Shown: positions 35,843-47,579 of the stretch, in pieces
How the letters are laid out: every line of letters starts with the position of its first letter
Position numbering within the stretch: the first letter of the stretch is position 1
Assembly: GCF_045062605.1 (NCBI RefSeq)
Contig: NZ_JBJGDW010000008.1
Span: 21,982-85,981 of the forward strand
Direction: 5' to 3'
Length of the DNA stretch: 64,000 nt
Source of the DNA: Deinococcus sp045062605
GTDB lineage: Bacteria; Deinococcota; Deinococci; Deinococcales; Deinococcaceae
The notes under the pieces: model-generated
Told to the model about the DNA's origin: nothing
Databases searched by the model: none
The model's input: only the letters and a program-made list of their open reading frames with translations
Position numbers and translations under genes: made by a program

Positions 35843-37429
35843 TTACTTCTTGCCCGAGATGTCGATGGTGTTGAAGGCTTCGCTGCCCAGCGGACTGGGG
35901 GTCCAGCCCTTGACGTAGGTGCGGGCGGCGGCCAGAGGCTGGCTGTGGACAATCGGCACGCGGTACGCGGCGTCATAGGTCATTTCCTGAATCTGGGCGT
36001 AGACCTTGGCCTTGGCGGCCTGGGTGGCGGCGGCGCGGCCCTGCTCCAGCAGCTTCTGGAGTTCGGGTGGGTTCCAGCTGATGTCGCTGCTGCCGTTCTC
36101 GCCGTAGTACGCGCCGTAGAAGTTGTCGGGATCACCGTAATCGCCGGTCCAGCCGATCATGTACATGTCGAAGCCGGGGGTGGCGTTGCGGTCTTGCAGG
36201 TACTTGGCCCAGTCCTCGGTCTTGAGGTTGACCTTGATCCCGATGGCGCTCAGATCGGCGGCCATCGCCTCGGCAATCGGCTTGGGGTTGGGGAAGTATG
36301 GGCGGGAGACGGGCATGTACCACAGGTCGATCGCAAAGCCGTTGGGGTAGCCCGCGTCGGCCAGCATCTTCTTGGCGGCGGCTGGATCAAACTTGTAGTC
36401 GGCAGGCACCTTGCTGCTGTTGGCCCAGGCCAGCACGGGCGGCACGAAGCTGGCGTTGCTGACGGCCAGACCGTTCCAGAACGCCTCCACGATGGCCTTC
36501 TTGTTGATCGCCATGCTGATGGCCTGACGGACCTTCTGGTTTTTCAGGTACTGGTTGTTGTTGTTCATGCTGACGAAGCCCACGTTGAAGCTGGGGCGCT
36601 TGACCGCCACCAGATTCTTGTCGGCCTGCACGCTCTTGAGGCTGTCGGGCGTCAGGTCGTTGGCGAAGTCGATGGTGCCGGCCTTCATCTCGTTCAGGCG
36701 CTGTGAGGCGTCCTTGATGCTGCGGATGACCAGTTCGTCCACCTTGGGCTTGACGCCCCAGTACGACTTGTTGGGCGTCAGGATCACGCGGTCGCCGGTG
36801 CGCCAGCTCTGGAAGATGAAGGGGCCGGTGCCCACCGCTTTGCTGGCCGGAGTGCCGTACTTCGCGCCGTCCTTCTTGATCGCCGTGGGGCTGGCGATGC
36901 CGAAGTAGCCGGCGGCCAGCACGTTGGGCAGCACGGTGCTGGACTTGGTCAGGTCCACGCGCACGGTCATGTTGTCCACCTTGACGATGTCCTTGATGAC
37001 GGCGGTGGGATCGCCCTTGAAGCCGCCCAGCAGGTCGCCCACGATCTCGAAGGTGCGGCCCTGGTCCCGGAAGCCGTAGGCGTCCGCTTTGTCCCACCAG
37101 CGGCGCAGGTTGAACACGATGGCGTCGGCATTCATGGGGGTGCCGTCATGGAACTTGACGTTCGGGCGCAGTTTGAAGGTCCAGGCGGTGGAGTTGGCGT
37201 TGGGCGTCCACGAGGTCGCCAGGCCGGGCACCAGGTCGGTGGTGCCGTCCTTGAAGTCGATCAGGGTGTCGTAGATCTGGCGCTGCACCAGAATGCTGAT
37301 GCCGTCGGTGATGTTGCCCGATTCCAGGCTGACAGGTTCACCGTTGTTGCCGAACACGAGGGTGGCGGCAAAAGCGGGGGTGGCGGTGGCGCAGGCCGTG
37401 AGCAGGGCGGTCAGGATCAATTTCTTCAT
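35843..37429 (-). CDS. Peptide ABC transporter substrate-binding protein (family 5)
   Basis: 528 residues. The signal peptide M-K-K-L-I-L-T-A-L-L-T-A-C-A-T-A-T-P-A-F-A cleaves near residue 21; the cysteine is not in a clear lipobox. The SBP_bac_5 fold follows (N-V-K-F-H-D-G-T-P-M-N-A-D-A; G-T-G-P-F-I; R-Q-A-I-S-M-A-I-N-K-K). It captures oligopeptides outside the membrane for the DppBC pair. ATG 37429 follows GGAGG. A -35/-10 pair with 17-base spacing lies at 37515-37543. Confidence 0.93.
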   Translation of the reverse strand: MKKLILTALLTACATATPAFAATLVFGNNGEPVSLESGNITDGISILVQRQIYDTLIDFKDGTTDLVPGLATSWTPNANSTAWTFKLRPNVKFHDGTPMNADAIVFNLRRWWDKADAYGFRDQGRTFEIVGDLLGGFKGDPTAVIKDIVKVDNMTVRVDLTKSSTVLPNVLAAGYFGIASPTAIKKDGAKYGTPASKAVGTGPFIFQSWRTGDRVILTPNKSYWGVKPKVDELVIRSIKDASQRLNEMKAGTIDFANDLTPDSLKSVQADKNLVAVKRPSFNVGFVSMNNNNQYLKNQKVRQAISMAINKKAIVEAFWNGLAVSNASFVPPVLAWANSSKVPADYKFDPAAAKKMLADAGYPNGFAIDLWYMPVSRPYFPNPKPIAEAMAADLSAIGIKVNLKTEDWAKYLQDRNATPGFDMYMIGWTGDYGDPDNFYGAYYGENGSSDISWNPPELQKLLEQGRAAATQAAKAKVYAQIQEMTYDAAYRVPIVHSQPLAAARTYVKGWTPSPLGSEAFNTIDISGKK

Positions 37430-37514
37430 GAAACCTCCGGGGCCAGACATCTGTGGTGGCGCTGTGACGCGCCGCTGTGGGATGAGGGCCGTGAGAAAAA
37501 GTGAACGTGCGCAC

Positions 37515-37543
37515 AGGTTAGGGGCGGGAGCAGGGGGTGTCAA
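37515..37543 (-). promoter_or_regulatory. Promoter of the peptide-transporter operon
   Basis: On the minus strand TTGACA (37538-37543), 17 bases, TAACCT (37515-37520), about 85 bases before the binding-protein start. Confidence 0.7.
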
Positions 37544-37585
37544 GCTGTCTAGTCACTGAAAAACTCTAAACATGTGTGCAGTGGC

Positions 37586-39610
37586 TCATTGGCCGCCGAT
37601 CAGTGTCAGACCGATCAGCGTCGGATTGGCGTTCTTGCCCTCGCTGACCAGCGTAATGGACTTGATAACCACGCCCGGTTTTGGATTTTTCCACTCCAGC
37701 ACGGGAACATTCACTTCCAGTCCGTCCGCCGTCTGTCCGGCCCAGCCCGGAGCCGGGATCATGGACGTGGGCAGCAGGTCCGTCCAGGCGCGGATGTGCC
37801 GCCCGTATTCCAGCGGCTGCACCAGCTTCGTGCCGTCGGCGTACTCGATCTCGTACTGCCCGATGTTCTCGCGCGCAACGGCAGACGGCCAGCCGGTGGT
37901 GTGTAAAAAAGCGACGGCGTCGGCCCTGCGCCCGATCTCGATCCTGACTTTCGTGGGCAGATCGCCGACCGCTCCGCGCTGGCCCTTGAGCATCACCGCG
38001 CCGGAGATGTCGAACCTGTACGCGCCGATCTGCTGAACACCCGGTTTCAGGTTCCGCAGGTCAATGTCTGGTCCCTTGCCGATCCAGCCCTTCTCGTCGT
38101 CGTCGCTCAGGCTGCGTGTGGCCAGCGGCTTCAGGCTGACGGTTGCGCCCGCTGTGGCTTTGTACGCCACGGGCGCGTACAGGTCACGGTACAGCGCCTC
38201 CGCATTCGTCACGGGTTTGGCCTCTGGGTTCCAGAACGCGCCTGCCGCCCGCACATAGGCCACGCCCTGTTGCGCCTGTCCGTCCCAGATGCTGGGGTTG
38301 CCGAAATACCCGGTCCAGCGCGTCTGGATCATGCCCAGTGCCCCCGCTTTCTGCACGGCTTTCGCTACCCCCTCGGCATTGCCCGCCTCGTCCCACGACG
38401 CGCCCAGCACCGAGAAGCCCAGATCAGCAATCTGCTGCACGATGGGATAGTCCGTGCCCGGCGCGTAATTCCAGTACGCCACCTGAATATCCTTCGGCAA
38501 TTTGGCGGGCATGCTGGCAATCACCGAATCCGAGAAGGCCGAGTCGTGCCAGATCATAGTGTTTACGCCCAGAGTTTTCAGGTAGTCGTGAATCTTGACC
38601 GTGTCGTCCACGAACAGCTTCTCGAAGCCTGCCGCCTTGCCGTTGGCCCGCGCGGGAAAGCGGTCCCGATTGCGAACCTCGTCGTGACCGATATGGATGG
38701 TCTTGGCCCCGAAGACTTCCGCCGCCTCCTTAAAAATGGGGAAGAGGACGCGGCTGTAGGTGGCGGGATTGAGGGTGTCGTAGGCGTAGGGATTCTGGCT
38801 GTCGGGTTCCTGATACAGATCCCTGTTCGCGCCGCCGTAGTACATCCACTGCACATGCCCCAGCGTCTCGATGAGGGGAATGACCTCCAGGCCGTGTTCG
38901 CGGGCCAGCGCTGCCACCCGCCGCGCCTCGGCCTTGCTTGCGCCGCCGGGATTGGCGTAACCGCCCGCCTTCGCCGTGTCCCACTGCACGTAATTGCTCA
39001 TGACCAGCACGGCGTTGTATTTCAGCGCCGCCAGCATGGGAATCAGTGCGTCGTTCACGCCCTTGCTGTACTGGTCCAGGTAGATCATCGCCACCCGTTC
39101 CTTCAAGGCGGGCGAGTCGCTAACCTTTGCAAAGCGCAATCCCGCAGGCTTCAGCAGTTGCCGCAGCGTCTGCGCGCCCTCGTATGCGCCCTTCGCGTCG
39201 GCCCCCACGATGTACGCGCCGCCCGCGTCCACCCATAACGCATACCCCTCGGCGGCGGCGGTGGTCAGGCCCGCAGCCTTCGCTTTTGCGGCCAGATCAA
39301 CGTCGGCCAGTGTGCCGATCACGATGGCCGGCTTGCCCGCTGAGGAATCCGGCAACGTCGCGCCCAGCCGCGCTTTCCACTCGGCGCGCAGGTCACGGGC
39401 GGCCCAGCCCAGTTCGGGGGCCTTGCCCACGGTGCGGATGCCCAGACCCGTCAGCGCCAGCGTTCCGGCGGGGAACTCCGCCCGCTTCGGCTGCGGCACG
39501 AGTTGGGCAGACGGAACCTGGGCGCGGGCGTCGGGAATGGGGGTGATCTGGGCCTGTGCGACAGAGAGCGAGAGACCCGCGAGTAAAAAAAGTGTTCTAG
39601 AAAAATGCAT
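37586..39610 (-). CDS. Secreted GH20 beta-N-acetylhexosaminidase
   Basis: 674 residues. The signal peptide (M-H-F-S-R-T-L-F-L-L-A-G-L-S-L-S-V-A-Q-A) precedes an alpha/beta GH20b domain (about 35-165) and the (beta/alpha)8 catalytic domain. H-I-G-H-D-E-V places the catalytic Asp-Glu pair at D310-E311. The C-terminal ~150 residues are beta-rich. It removes terminal GlcNAc/GalNAc from chitin or glycan chains by substrate-assisted catalysis. The start lies four bases beyond an AAGGAG that is inside the end of the immunity-like gene, so translation is coupled. Belongs with the sugar-binding protein at 40204 and NagZ-like 41600. Confidence 0.88.
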   Translation of the reverse strand: MHFSRTLFLLAGLSLSVAQAQITPIPDARAQVPSAQLVPQPKRAEFPAGTLALTGLGIRTVGKAPELGWAARDLRAEWKARLGATLPDSSAGKPAIVIGTLADVDLAAKAKAAGLTTAAAEGYALWVDAGGAYIVGADAKGAYEGAQTLRQLLKPAGLRFAKVSDSPALKERVAMIYLDQYSKGVNDALIPMLAALKYNAVLVMSNYVQWDTAKAGGYANPGGASKAEARRVAALAREHGLEVIPLIETLGHVQWMYYGGANRDLYQEPDSQNPYAYDTLNPATYSRVLFPIFKEAAEVFGAKTIHIGHDEVRNRDRFPARANGKAAGFEKLFVDDTVKIHDYLKTLGVNTMIWHDSAFSDSVIASMPAKLPKDIQVAYWNYAPGTDYPIVQQIADLGFSVLGASWDEAGNAEGVAKAVQKAGALGMIQTRWTGYFGNPSIWDGQAQQGVAYVRAAGAFWNPEAKPVTNAEALYRDLYAPVAYKATAGATVSLKPLATRSLSDDDEKGWIGKGPDIDLRNLKPGVQQIGAYRFDISGAVMLKGQRGAVGDLPTKVRIEIGRRADAVAFLHTTGWPSAVARENIGQYEIEYADGTKLVQPLEYGRHIRAWTDLLPTSMIPAPGWAGQTADGLEVNVPVLEWKNPKPGVVIKSITLVSEGKNANPTLIGLTLIGGQ

Positions 39611-39611
39611 G

Positions 39612-40136
39612 TCACTCCTTCAATTTTGGTGGCAGACCCACGCGAACAGGAAACTCGGCAAGCTGGCGCTGGAGCGAATGTGCCGCGTCCTGAAGATCAC
39701 TGGCCTCAACGGGCAAATCCAGCCACACTTCCTGTATATCCTTGCTCGAATCGTAACCAGAAAGTTTGTCCTGGAACGTCGGCAAACTCTCGGCTGCCAG
39801 ATAAAGGCGGAAGGTGAGTGCTGCACCCTCGTAAGAGCCTGAGAGTGCTTCAAATCCTAGATTAGGCTCCGTGAAGAAAATCCGGCTGGTGAGTCGTTCT
39901 GAACGCCAGCTACGGAACACTTCGGCGTTAGCTGCGACTTCCTCCATCCAGTCAATCAACCACTGCACCTCAAACGTCGTCAAAGACGGGTCAACCTTCT
40001 CCCAACGGAAATCGCCGAGAGCTAGGCTTATTCGCACGTTGAGCCAGTCCGAGTCCCATCGGACGTTTTCCAGTTCAGGAAACTGATAGCCGTCAAACTT
40101 GATCTGAAGCACAACTTTGCCCTTCACCAGCCTCAT
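39612..40136 (-). CDS. WapI-family immunity-like protein
   Basis: 174 residues, no signal. The family pattern is visible: F-D-G-Y-Q-F-P-E-L-E-N-V-R-W-D-S-D-W-L-N-V-R-I, W-E-K-V-D-P-S-L-T-T, F-F-T-E-P-N-L-G-F-E, and L-D-L-P-V-E-A-S-D-L near the end. WapI-type immunity proteins neutralise contact-dependent or Rhs-like toxins, but no toxin gene is nearby. Codon use is AT-richer than in flanking genes, suggesting transfer. It sits between the sugar-binding protein and GH20 genes, whose ribosome-binding site it contains. Confidence 0.72.
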   Translation of the reverse strand: MRLVKGKVVLQIKFDGYQFPELENVRWDSDWLNVRISLALGDFRWEKVDPSLTTFEVQWLIDWMEEVAANAEVFRSWRSERLTSRIFFTEPNLGFEALSGSYEGAALTFRLYLAAESLPTFQDKLSGYDSSKDIQEVWLDLPVEASDLQDAAHSLQRQLAEFPVRVGLPPKLKE

Positions 40137-40203
40137 ACCATCACCATCAAAAAGCCGGGAGCATCCGGGCCGCCCCGAACACCCCCGATGGCCATCCAGA
40201 TTC

Positions 40204-41457
<1,254 letters not shown>

Positions 41458-41586
41458 GGGTTGGCTCCTGGGCAAACGAAGAGGATGGATTGGGGTTTGA
41501 TGCGGTGAATCTAGCGCCCCGTCAAGCCACTTGCCTGAGAAGTTGTCTGACTTCCTCATCTGCGCCCCGTGGGTGTCCGTGCGCGA

Positions 41587-41592
41587 TACCCT
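41587..41592 (+). promoter_or_regulatory. leaderless -10 box TACCCT
   Basis: Seven bases before ATG 41600, supporting that start over the upstream ATG at 41531. Confidence 0.5.
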
Positions 41593-41599
41593 GCGGCCC

Positions 41600-43066
<1,467 letters not shown>

Positions 43067-43076
43067 ACCCAGCCGG

Positions 43077-43970
43077 TTATTGGTTTTCCCGCTCCCAGGG
43101 CCACTTTCCGGGTGCTGCCGCCACGCCCAGCGCACGCGGCCCGGTGTGAACATTCAGCACCGGGTTGATGCCCACTGCGCCGGACCACACGATGGGATGC
43201 CGTCCCTTCAGTTGCTCCAGTAGCACGTCGGCGTCCTCGCGCACGCTGCCGAACAGCAGGCCCACGCGTAGGGGCGTGCCCTCGCCGTAGGTCCGGGTGA
43301 CCTGCTGGCCCACCGCCTCAATGCCGCCCTTGTAACTGCGGGCGCGGCTCACGTTGGTGTACGCACCTGTCGCCTTGTCCACGGTAATCACGGGTTTGAG
43401 GTTCAGCAGCCCGCCCAAGGTGGCCTGCACCCGCCCGATGCGCCCGCCCCGGCGCAGGTACTCCAGCGTTTCGATGGTGAAATACAGTTCGGTTTCCTTC
43501 TGCACGGCACGCGCCCACTCCAGCGCCCTCTCCAGCGACTCGCCCTGCATTGCGGCGGTTTGCACGGCATGCACCTGAAACGCCTGCGCCGCGCTGAGGG
43601 TGCCGGAATCGTGCAGGCGAACTTCAATGCCCTCCACCACGCTTTTGGCCTGATCGGCAGCATTGCGGCTGCCGCTGAGGCCCGCGCTGATGGTCACGGC
43701 CAGTACCTGTGGCGAACCTGCTTCACGGATGGCGTCGGCCCATTCCTGCGGCGTCGGCTGGCTGCTGGTGGGGTGCTGTGGGTTGGTCTCCAGCTCCCTG
43801 AACAGATCGGCACGTGAAATCTCGTCGGTGCGGAAGCTCTTGTCTCCGAAGTTGACGGAGAAGGGGGCGACGGGCACGGCGTTGTTCAGGCCCTCGAAGG
43901 CGTCCAGCCCTCCATCGGTGGCGACGGCGAAGTGTTGTTTCTGGGGTGGCTTTCCGGTTTCCTGTGTCAT
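43077..43970 (-). CDS. DegV family fatty-acid-binding protein
   Basis: 297 residues with the DegV/FakB fold: H-P-T-S-S-Q-P-T-P (about 67-75) in the fatty-acid-binding loop, S-A-G-L-S-G-S-R-N-A and Y-L-R-R-G-G-R-I-G-R. FakB-type proteins present fatty acids to the FakA kinase for phospholipid synthesis. Its start overlaps the stop of the dehydrogenase at 43967 (ATGA), so the two are co-translated. Confidence 0.9.
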   Translation of the reverse strand: MTQETGKPPQKQHFAVATDGGLDAFEGLNNAVPVAPFSVNFGDKSFRTDEISRADLFRELETNPQHPTSSQPTPQEWADAIREAGSPQVLAVTISAGLSGSRNAADQAKSVVEGIEVRLHDSGTLSAAQAFQVHAVQTAAMQGESLERALEWARAVQKETELYFTIETLEYLRRGGRIGRVQATLGGLLNLKPVITVDKATGAYTNVSRARSYKGGIEAVGQQVTRTYGEGTPLRVGLLFGSVREDADVLLEQLKGRHPIVWSGAVGINPVLNVHTGPRALGVAAAPGKWPWERENQ

Positions 43971-44851
43971 TTGATCTCCTGTGCGTTCATCTGTTCCACC
44001 AGTTTCAGCATGGCGGTGTGGTCCTGATCCGGGCCGATCAACTGCGCGGCGGCGCGGGTCAAGGCGTCTACCTGCGCCAGCATGGGGGCGCTGCCTTTAA
44101 CCGCGTGTACCACGTCCAGCGCAATGCCCGTATCTTTCGCCAGCAGCCCCAGCCCGAAGGTGGGCGGAAAGGCGCGGGTCAGCACGCGGGCGGGGATCAG
44201 GTTCTCGGTGGCGTTGCTGCGCCCGCTGCTGGCGTTGATGACCTCCAGCGCCGCGCCCAGATCCACCCCGCCCTTGCCGAGGACGGCCAGTCCCTCGCCC
44301 GCCGCCCACAGGTTGGCCGCCAGCAGCACGTTGTTGATGGCCTTGACCGCGAATCCCGCCCCCGTGTTGCCCACATGCACAACTTTGCCTGCGAAGGCCA
44401 GTTCACCGCGCACGGCCTCCACCTCGTCTGCCGGGCCGCCGAGCATTACGGTCAGGTTGGCCGCCACTGCGCCGTTCACGCCGCCGCTGACCGGGGCGTC
44501 CAGAAACCGCACGCCGCGTTCCAGCAGGCGCGCGCGCTGTGAATGTGCCGCGTCCGGGTGGCCGCTGGTGCAGTCCACCCAGACCGTGCCGGGTTTGAGG
44601 TGCGTCTCCAGTTGCCCGATCACCTCGTCTACGTCCGCGCTGGTGGGCAGGCAGGTGAAGATCAGCCCGGCCTGCCCGAGTTCTTCCAGGGTGGCGGCCT
44701 GCGTGTCGTACTCGGCGGCGTGGGCCTGGGCCTTTTCCGCATGGCGGTTCCAGACCAGCAGGCGGCCCCCGGTTTCGGCGGCGCGGCGGGCCAGCGCGGC
44801 GGCCATCGGCACGCCCATCGCGCCCAGGCCCAGAAATGCGGCAGTTTTCAT
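43967..44851 (-). CDS. NAD(P)-dependent beta-hydroxyacid dehydrogenase (HIBADH-like)
   Basis: 294 residues. F-L-G-L-G-A-M-G-V-P-M-A (6-17) is the 3-hydroxyisobutyrate-dehydrogenase signature; D-A-P-V-S-G-G-V-N-G-A is the substrate loop; the K of G-F-A-V-K-A-I-N-N (about 170) is catalytic. The substrate may be 3-hydroxyisobutyrate, tartronate semialdehyde or succinic semialdehyde. TAGCCT seven bases before ATG 44851 supports a leaderless start. Confidence 0.88.
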   Translation of the reverse strand: MKTAAFLGLGAMGVPMAAALARRAAETGGRLLVWNRHAEKAQAHAAEYDTQAATLEELGQAGLIFTCLPTSADVDEVIGQLETHLKPGTVWVDCTSGHPDAAHSQRARLLERGVRFLDAPVSGGVNGAVAANLTVMLGGPADEVEAVRGELAFAGKVVHVGNTGAGFAVKAINNVLLAANLWAAGEGLAVLGKGGVDLGAALEVINASSGRSNATENLIPARVLTRAFPPTFGLGLLAKDTGIALDVVHAVKGSAPMLAQVDALTRAAAQLIGPDQDHTAMLKLVEQMNAQEIK

Positions 44852-45190
44852 TATGTACAGGCTAGACGCAATGGCCGGGTCAATGGCTGAAATTGAACGC
44901 GGTGCAATCTTTAGAGGCGGGGCTGGTTTGGCTTTTAAACTGTGCTTTCCCATTCTCTCGCCTTGCCAGAGCAGTAGGCTGGGGCATGTTCGTTGCGGAA
45001 CAACCGACGTGTTAAAGGCTGTGATGTGGATCGTTCATCCGGCGGCGGGCATGCTGCTGGATGCGGTTCAGGGCATCATCGCTACCACGCTTAAAGCAGG
45101 CGGACGTGAGATGCTGACCCAAGGGCGCTGTCTAAAAGACCAATTCGGTAGACCGGCAGATGCTTGCAACGCCGACGATCTCAAGGTCTG
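44852..45190. other. Divergent spacer with one weak small frame
   Basis: 339 bases. It contains the minus-strand -10 box (44859-44864), a TAGGCT box near 44974 followed by a 9-codon frame (ATG 44986 to TAA), and the 55-codon frame described at 45024. Nothing else is supported. Confidence 0.45.
44859..44864 (-). promoter_or_regulatory. leaderless -10 box TAGCCT (minus)
   Basis: Seven bases before ATG 44851. Confidence 0.55.
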
Positions 45191-45191
45191 A
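45024..45191 (+). CDS. Possible 55-residue small protein upstream of the GNAT gene
   Basis: ATG 45024 to TGA 45189-45191 (M-W-I-V-H-P-A-A-G-M-L-L...). Its TGA overlaps the ATG of the GNAT gene (TGATG), the layout expected for translational coupling. There is only a weak AAAGG upstream and no family resemblance. It could be chance. Confidence 0.28.
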   Translation: MWIVHPAAGMLLDAVQGIIATTLKAGGREMLTQGRCLKDQFGRPADACNADDLKV

Positions 45192-45712
45192 TGCCGCCCG
45201 TCGTTCGCCCCGCAACCCGCGCCGACGTTCCTGCCACGCTGGAGATTTACAACCACGCGGTTCTACACACCACCGCCTCGTATGATCTTGAACCCGTTTC
45301 GCTGGAAATGCGGCTGGCGTGGTTTGACCATAAACAGGAGGCGGGCTGGCCCATCCTCGTTCTGGAAGATGCGGGCGAGGTGATCGGCTGGGCCACCTAC
45401 GGCCCCTTCCGCGAGAAGCCCGGTTACGCAGGGACGGTGGAACACAGCGTCTATATCCGCGACGGACTGCGCGGTGCGGGCCTGGGAACACTGCTGATGA
45501 CCGCACTGATTGAAAATGCCAGCGCCAAAGGTTTTCACGTCATGGTGGGCGGGGTGGCTGCCGACAACGCGGGCAGTCTGGCCTTTCATACGCGGCTGGG
45601 TTTTGTGCAGGTGGCCCATTTCCGGCAGGTGGGGCGCAAGTTCGGGTGCTGGCTCGATCTGGCCTTCTTGCAACTGGTCCTGAATGATGGAATGAATCAG
45701 ATCAGCGGATAA
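45191..45712 (+). CDS. GNAT N-acetyltransferase, phosphinothricin/methionine-sulfoximine type
   Basis: 173 residues. The pattern R-P-A-T-R-A-D, I-Y-N-H-A-V-L-H-T-T-A-S-Y, E-H-S-V-Y-I, R-G-A-G-L-G-T-L-L-M (acetyl-CoA loop, about 98-107) and F-H-T-R-L-G-F-V-Q-V-A-H-F-R-Q-V-G-R-K-F matches the PAT/MddA group, which acetylates phosphinothricin, methionine sulfoximine or related compounds. ATG 45191 overlaps the upstream small frame. Its 3' end overlaps the convergent gene by 11 bases. Confidence 0.88.
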   Translation: MPPVVRPATRADVPATLEIYNHAVLHTTASYDLEPVSLEMRLAWFDHKQEAGWPILVLEDAGEVIGWATYGPFREKPGYAGTVEHSVYIRDGLRGAGLGTLLMTALIENASAKGFHVMVGGVAADNAGSLAFHTRLGFVQVAHFRQVGRKFGCWLDLAFLQLVLNDGMNQISG

Positions 45713-46127
45713 ACCACACGATCAGCCGACTGGACTGCCCAGCATCTTCCAGTGCGCGGGCGAAGGCGTCCCAGGCGTTGATCTGCCCGTGCAGTTCCGG
45801 CGGGGCGTGGGGCAGCAACCGGGTCAGATCAGGGCGCGTCAGCCAGGTTTCCCCGGTGATGTCGCCGTCCTCGAACAGCAGGTCGGCGCTGACCAGGGTA
45901 CTCAGTTGCGGGGGATGCGGGCGGCCCGCCACTCCTGAGACCTCCAGCAATTCCAGCAGTTCGTCGGCGTTGGTGACCATGAAACGGGCCTCGGCCTGCC
46001 AGGGGCTGGGGTGTTCGGGAACCAGCAATTCCCCGGCTTCAGCGGCAGGCTGCTCCGGGTAAGACAGCGAATCCTCCTGCGCTCCTGCTGGACGGCTCTC
46101 ACAGATAACGACGGCCAGCGCCAGCAC
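45702..46127 (-). CDS. Hypothetical protein downstream of mqnC
   Basis: 141 residues from GTG 46127, which lies four bases past the mqnC stop. The N-terminal ~20 residues could be a short hydrophobic or signal segment or an over-long start. The core is acidic (A-D-E-L-L-E-L-L-E-V-S-G-V and L-L-F-E-D-G-D-I-T-G-E-T-W-L-T), ending S-S-R-L-I-V-W-F-I-R. No family recognised. Probably co-transcribed with mqnC. Confidence 0.6.
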   Translation of the reverse strand: MLALAVVICESRPAGAQEDSLSYPEQPAAEAGELLVPEHPSPWQAEARFMVTNADELLELLEVSGVAGRPHPPQLSTLVSADLLFEDGDITGETWLTRPDLTRLLPHAPPELHGQINAWDAFARALEDAGQSSRLIVWFIR

Positions 46128-46130
46128 TCT

Positions 46131-47345
46131 TTAACCAGCCGCCCCGACCGCGCGGGCTTCTTCGGGGTTGGACTCGTGTCGGCCCAGTGCGGCCTGCACG
46201 TCGGGCCACTCGATAATTTCGAAGCGGCTGTTGCGGATGGCCGGGGTGAATCCGGCGTCCACCGCGATCCGCACCAGTTCGCGCACGGTGGCCTTGTGTC
46301 GTCCGCCGCCCCCCGCCGCCGAGACCACGTTTTCCTCCAGCATGGTGGACCCCAGATCGTTGGCACCGTAATACAGCGCGGCCTGCGCCACCTTGAAGCC
46401 CTGCGCGGGCCACGACGCCTGGATGTTGGCGAAGTTGTCCAGCGCGATGCGGGCCACGGCCAGTTGTTGCAGGTACTCGTGCGCCGTTGCGCCGGGAGCC
46501 TTGCCGTGCAGGCGGGTGTGTTCGGTTTGCAGCGTCCACATGGCAAAACCCGAGAAGCCGTTCCCGTCGTAATCGTGGTTGGCCTTGTCCTGCTGCTCAC
46601 GGAGCTTCAGCAGGTGGCTGGTGCGCTGGGCGAAGGTCTCGCCAAAGCCGATCACCATCGTGGCAATCGTGTACAGCCCCTTGCTCTGCGCCGCGTCGAT
46701 GATGCGGAACCAGTCCTCGCTGCGGATGCGGGCGGGTGCGGCCCTGGCGCGCACGTCGTCTTCCAGAATCTCGCCGCCCGCGCCGGGCAGGCCGTCCAGC
46801 CCGGCCTCGATCAGCGTGTCCAGCAGGGTATCCAGAGCCATTCCGAAGTTCTTTTCCATGAACAGCACTTCTTCGGGCGAGAAAGCGTCAATGCGGATCG
46901 TGGGGTGGTTGGCCTTGATATGGCGCAATAGCCCGGTGTAATAGTCCAGCCCTAGCTCCGGGTTTACGCCCCCTTGCATCAGAATGCGGGTGCCGCCCAC
47001 CTCTTCTAACTCCACGATCTTGGCGCTGATTTCCTGATAGTCCAGTGTGTAACTGTCCTTCTGGCGCTTGGTGCGGTAGAAGGCGCAGAAGTTGCAGCCC
47101 ACGTTGCAGACGTTGGTGTAGTTGATGTTGCGGTCGATCAGGAAGGTCACGGTGTCCGGGTCACGGCGTTCCAGGCGCAGGGCATTGGCGACTCCGGCGA
47201 CTTCCGGCAGCGGCAGTCCGTACAGCGCCTCGATCTCGGCGGCGTTCAGGCGTTCGCCGCGCGCGGCCCTGTCCAGCACCTGTATTTCGCCCAGCACTTG
47301 TGGTCCCGGCGTGTGGGCAGGCGGAGTGGGGGAGGAGGCAGTCAT
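46131..47345 (-). CDS. mqnC: Cyclic dehypoxanthinyl futalosine synthase
   Basis: 404 residues; radical-SAM enzyme that converts dehypoxanthine futalosine to its cyclic form in the futalosine route to menaquinone. The [4Fe-4S]/SAM motif is C80-x3-C84-x2-C87 (Y-T-N-V-C-N-V-G-C-N-F-C-A-F-Y), with Q-G-G-V-N-P (about 128) and A-F-S-P-E-E typical of MqnC rather than MqnE or CofH. Its product supplies the quinone used by NDH-2 and the DsbB-like protein. TAAGTT six bases before ATG 47345 indicates a leaderless mRNA. Other mqn genes are not in this window. Confidence 0.92.
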   Translation of the reverse strand: MTASSPTPPAHTPGPQVLGEIQVLDRAARGERLNAAEIEALYGLPLPEVAGVANALRLERRDPDTVTFLIDRNINYTNVCNVGCNFCAFYRTKRQKDSYTLDYQEISAKIVELEEVGGTRILMQGGVNPELGLDYYTGLLRHIKANHPTIRIDAFSPEEVLFMEKNFGMALDTLLDTLIEAGLDGLPGAGGEILEDDVRARAAPARIRSEDWFRIIDAAQSKGLYTIATMVIGFGETFAQRTSHLLKLREQQDKANHDYDGNGFSGFAMWTLQTEHTRLHGKAPGATAHEYLQQLAVARIALDNFANIQASWPAQGFKVAQAALYYGANDLGSTMLEENVVSAAGGGGRHKATVRELVRIAVDAGFTPAIRNSRFEIIEWPDVQAALGRHESNPEEARAVGAAG

Positions 47346-47351
47346 ACGGTC

Positions 47352-47357
47352 AACTTA
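47352..47357 (-). promoter_or_regulatory. mqnC: leaderless -10 box TAAGTT of mqnC (minus)
   Basis: Six bases before ATG 47345. Confidence 0.5.
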
Positions 47358-47540
47358 TCACTTCGGGGCTTGGGCTAATGCCCCTCTCAACACGCTCGGC
47401 AGCGGTGGGCACGGCGCATAGAGCGCAATGAAGATCGTCCCAAGTTTCTCCCAAGAAAGGCCGCGCGTATCATGCTTTCTGAAAAGTGAGAACGATGTCG
47501 GAAACCGCCGGAGAAGATTTGTGGAAGCGGTTCCCGCACC

Positions 47541-47579
47541 CGGAGATAACACGGAGATAACACTCTGTCGGAGGTAACG
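47541..47579 (+). promoter_or_regulatory. Tandem 11-bp repeats upstream of gnd
   Basis: CGGAGATAACA occurs twice with no gap (47541-47551, 47552-47562), and a degenerate third copy CGGAGGTAACG (47569-47579) supplies the ribosome-binding GGAGG of gnd. It could be an operator array or duplicated Shine-Dalgarno sequences. Confidence 0.5.

Noticed and set aside
37586..40136. Toxin-antitoxin or polymorphic-toxin locus around the WapI-type gene
   Set aside because: No toxin, Rhs repeat or secretion gene is nearby; only the immunity-like gene is supported.
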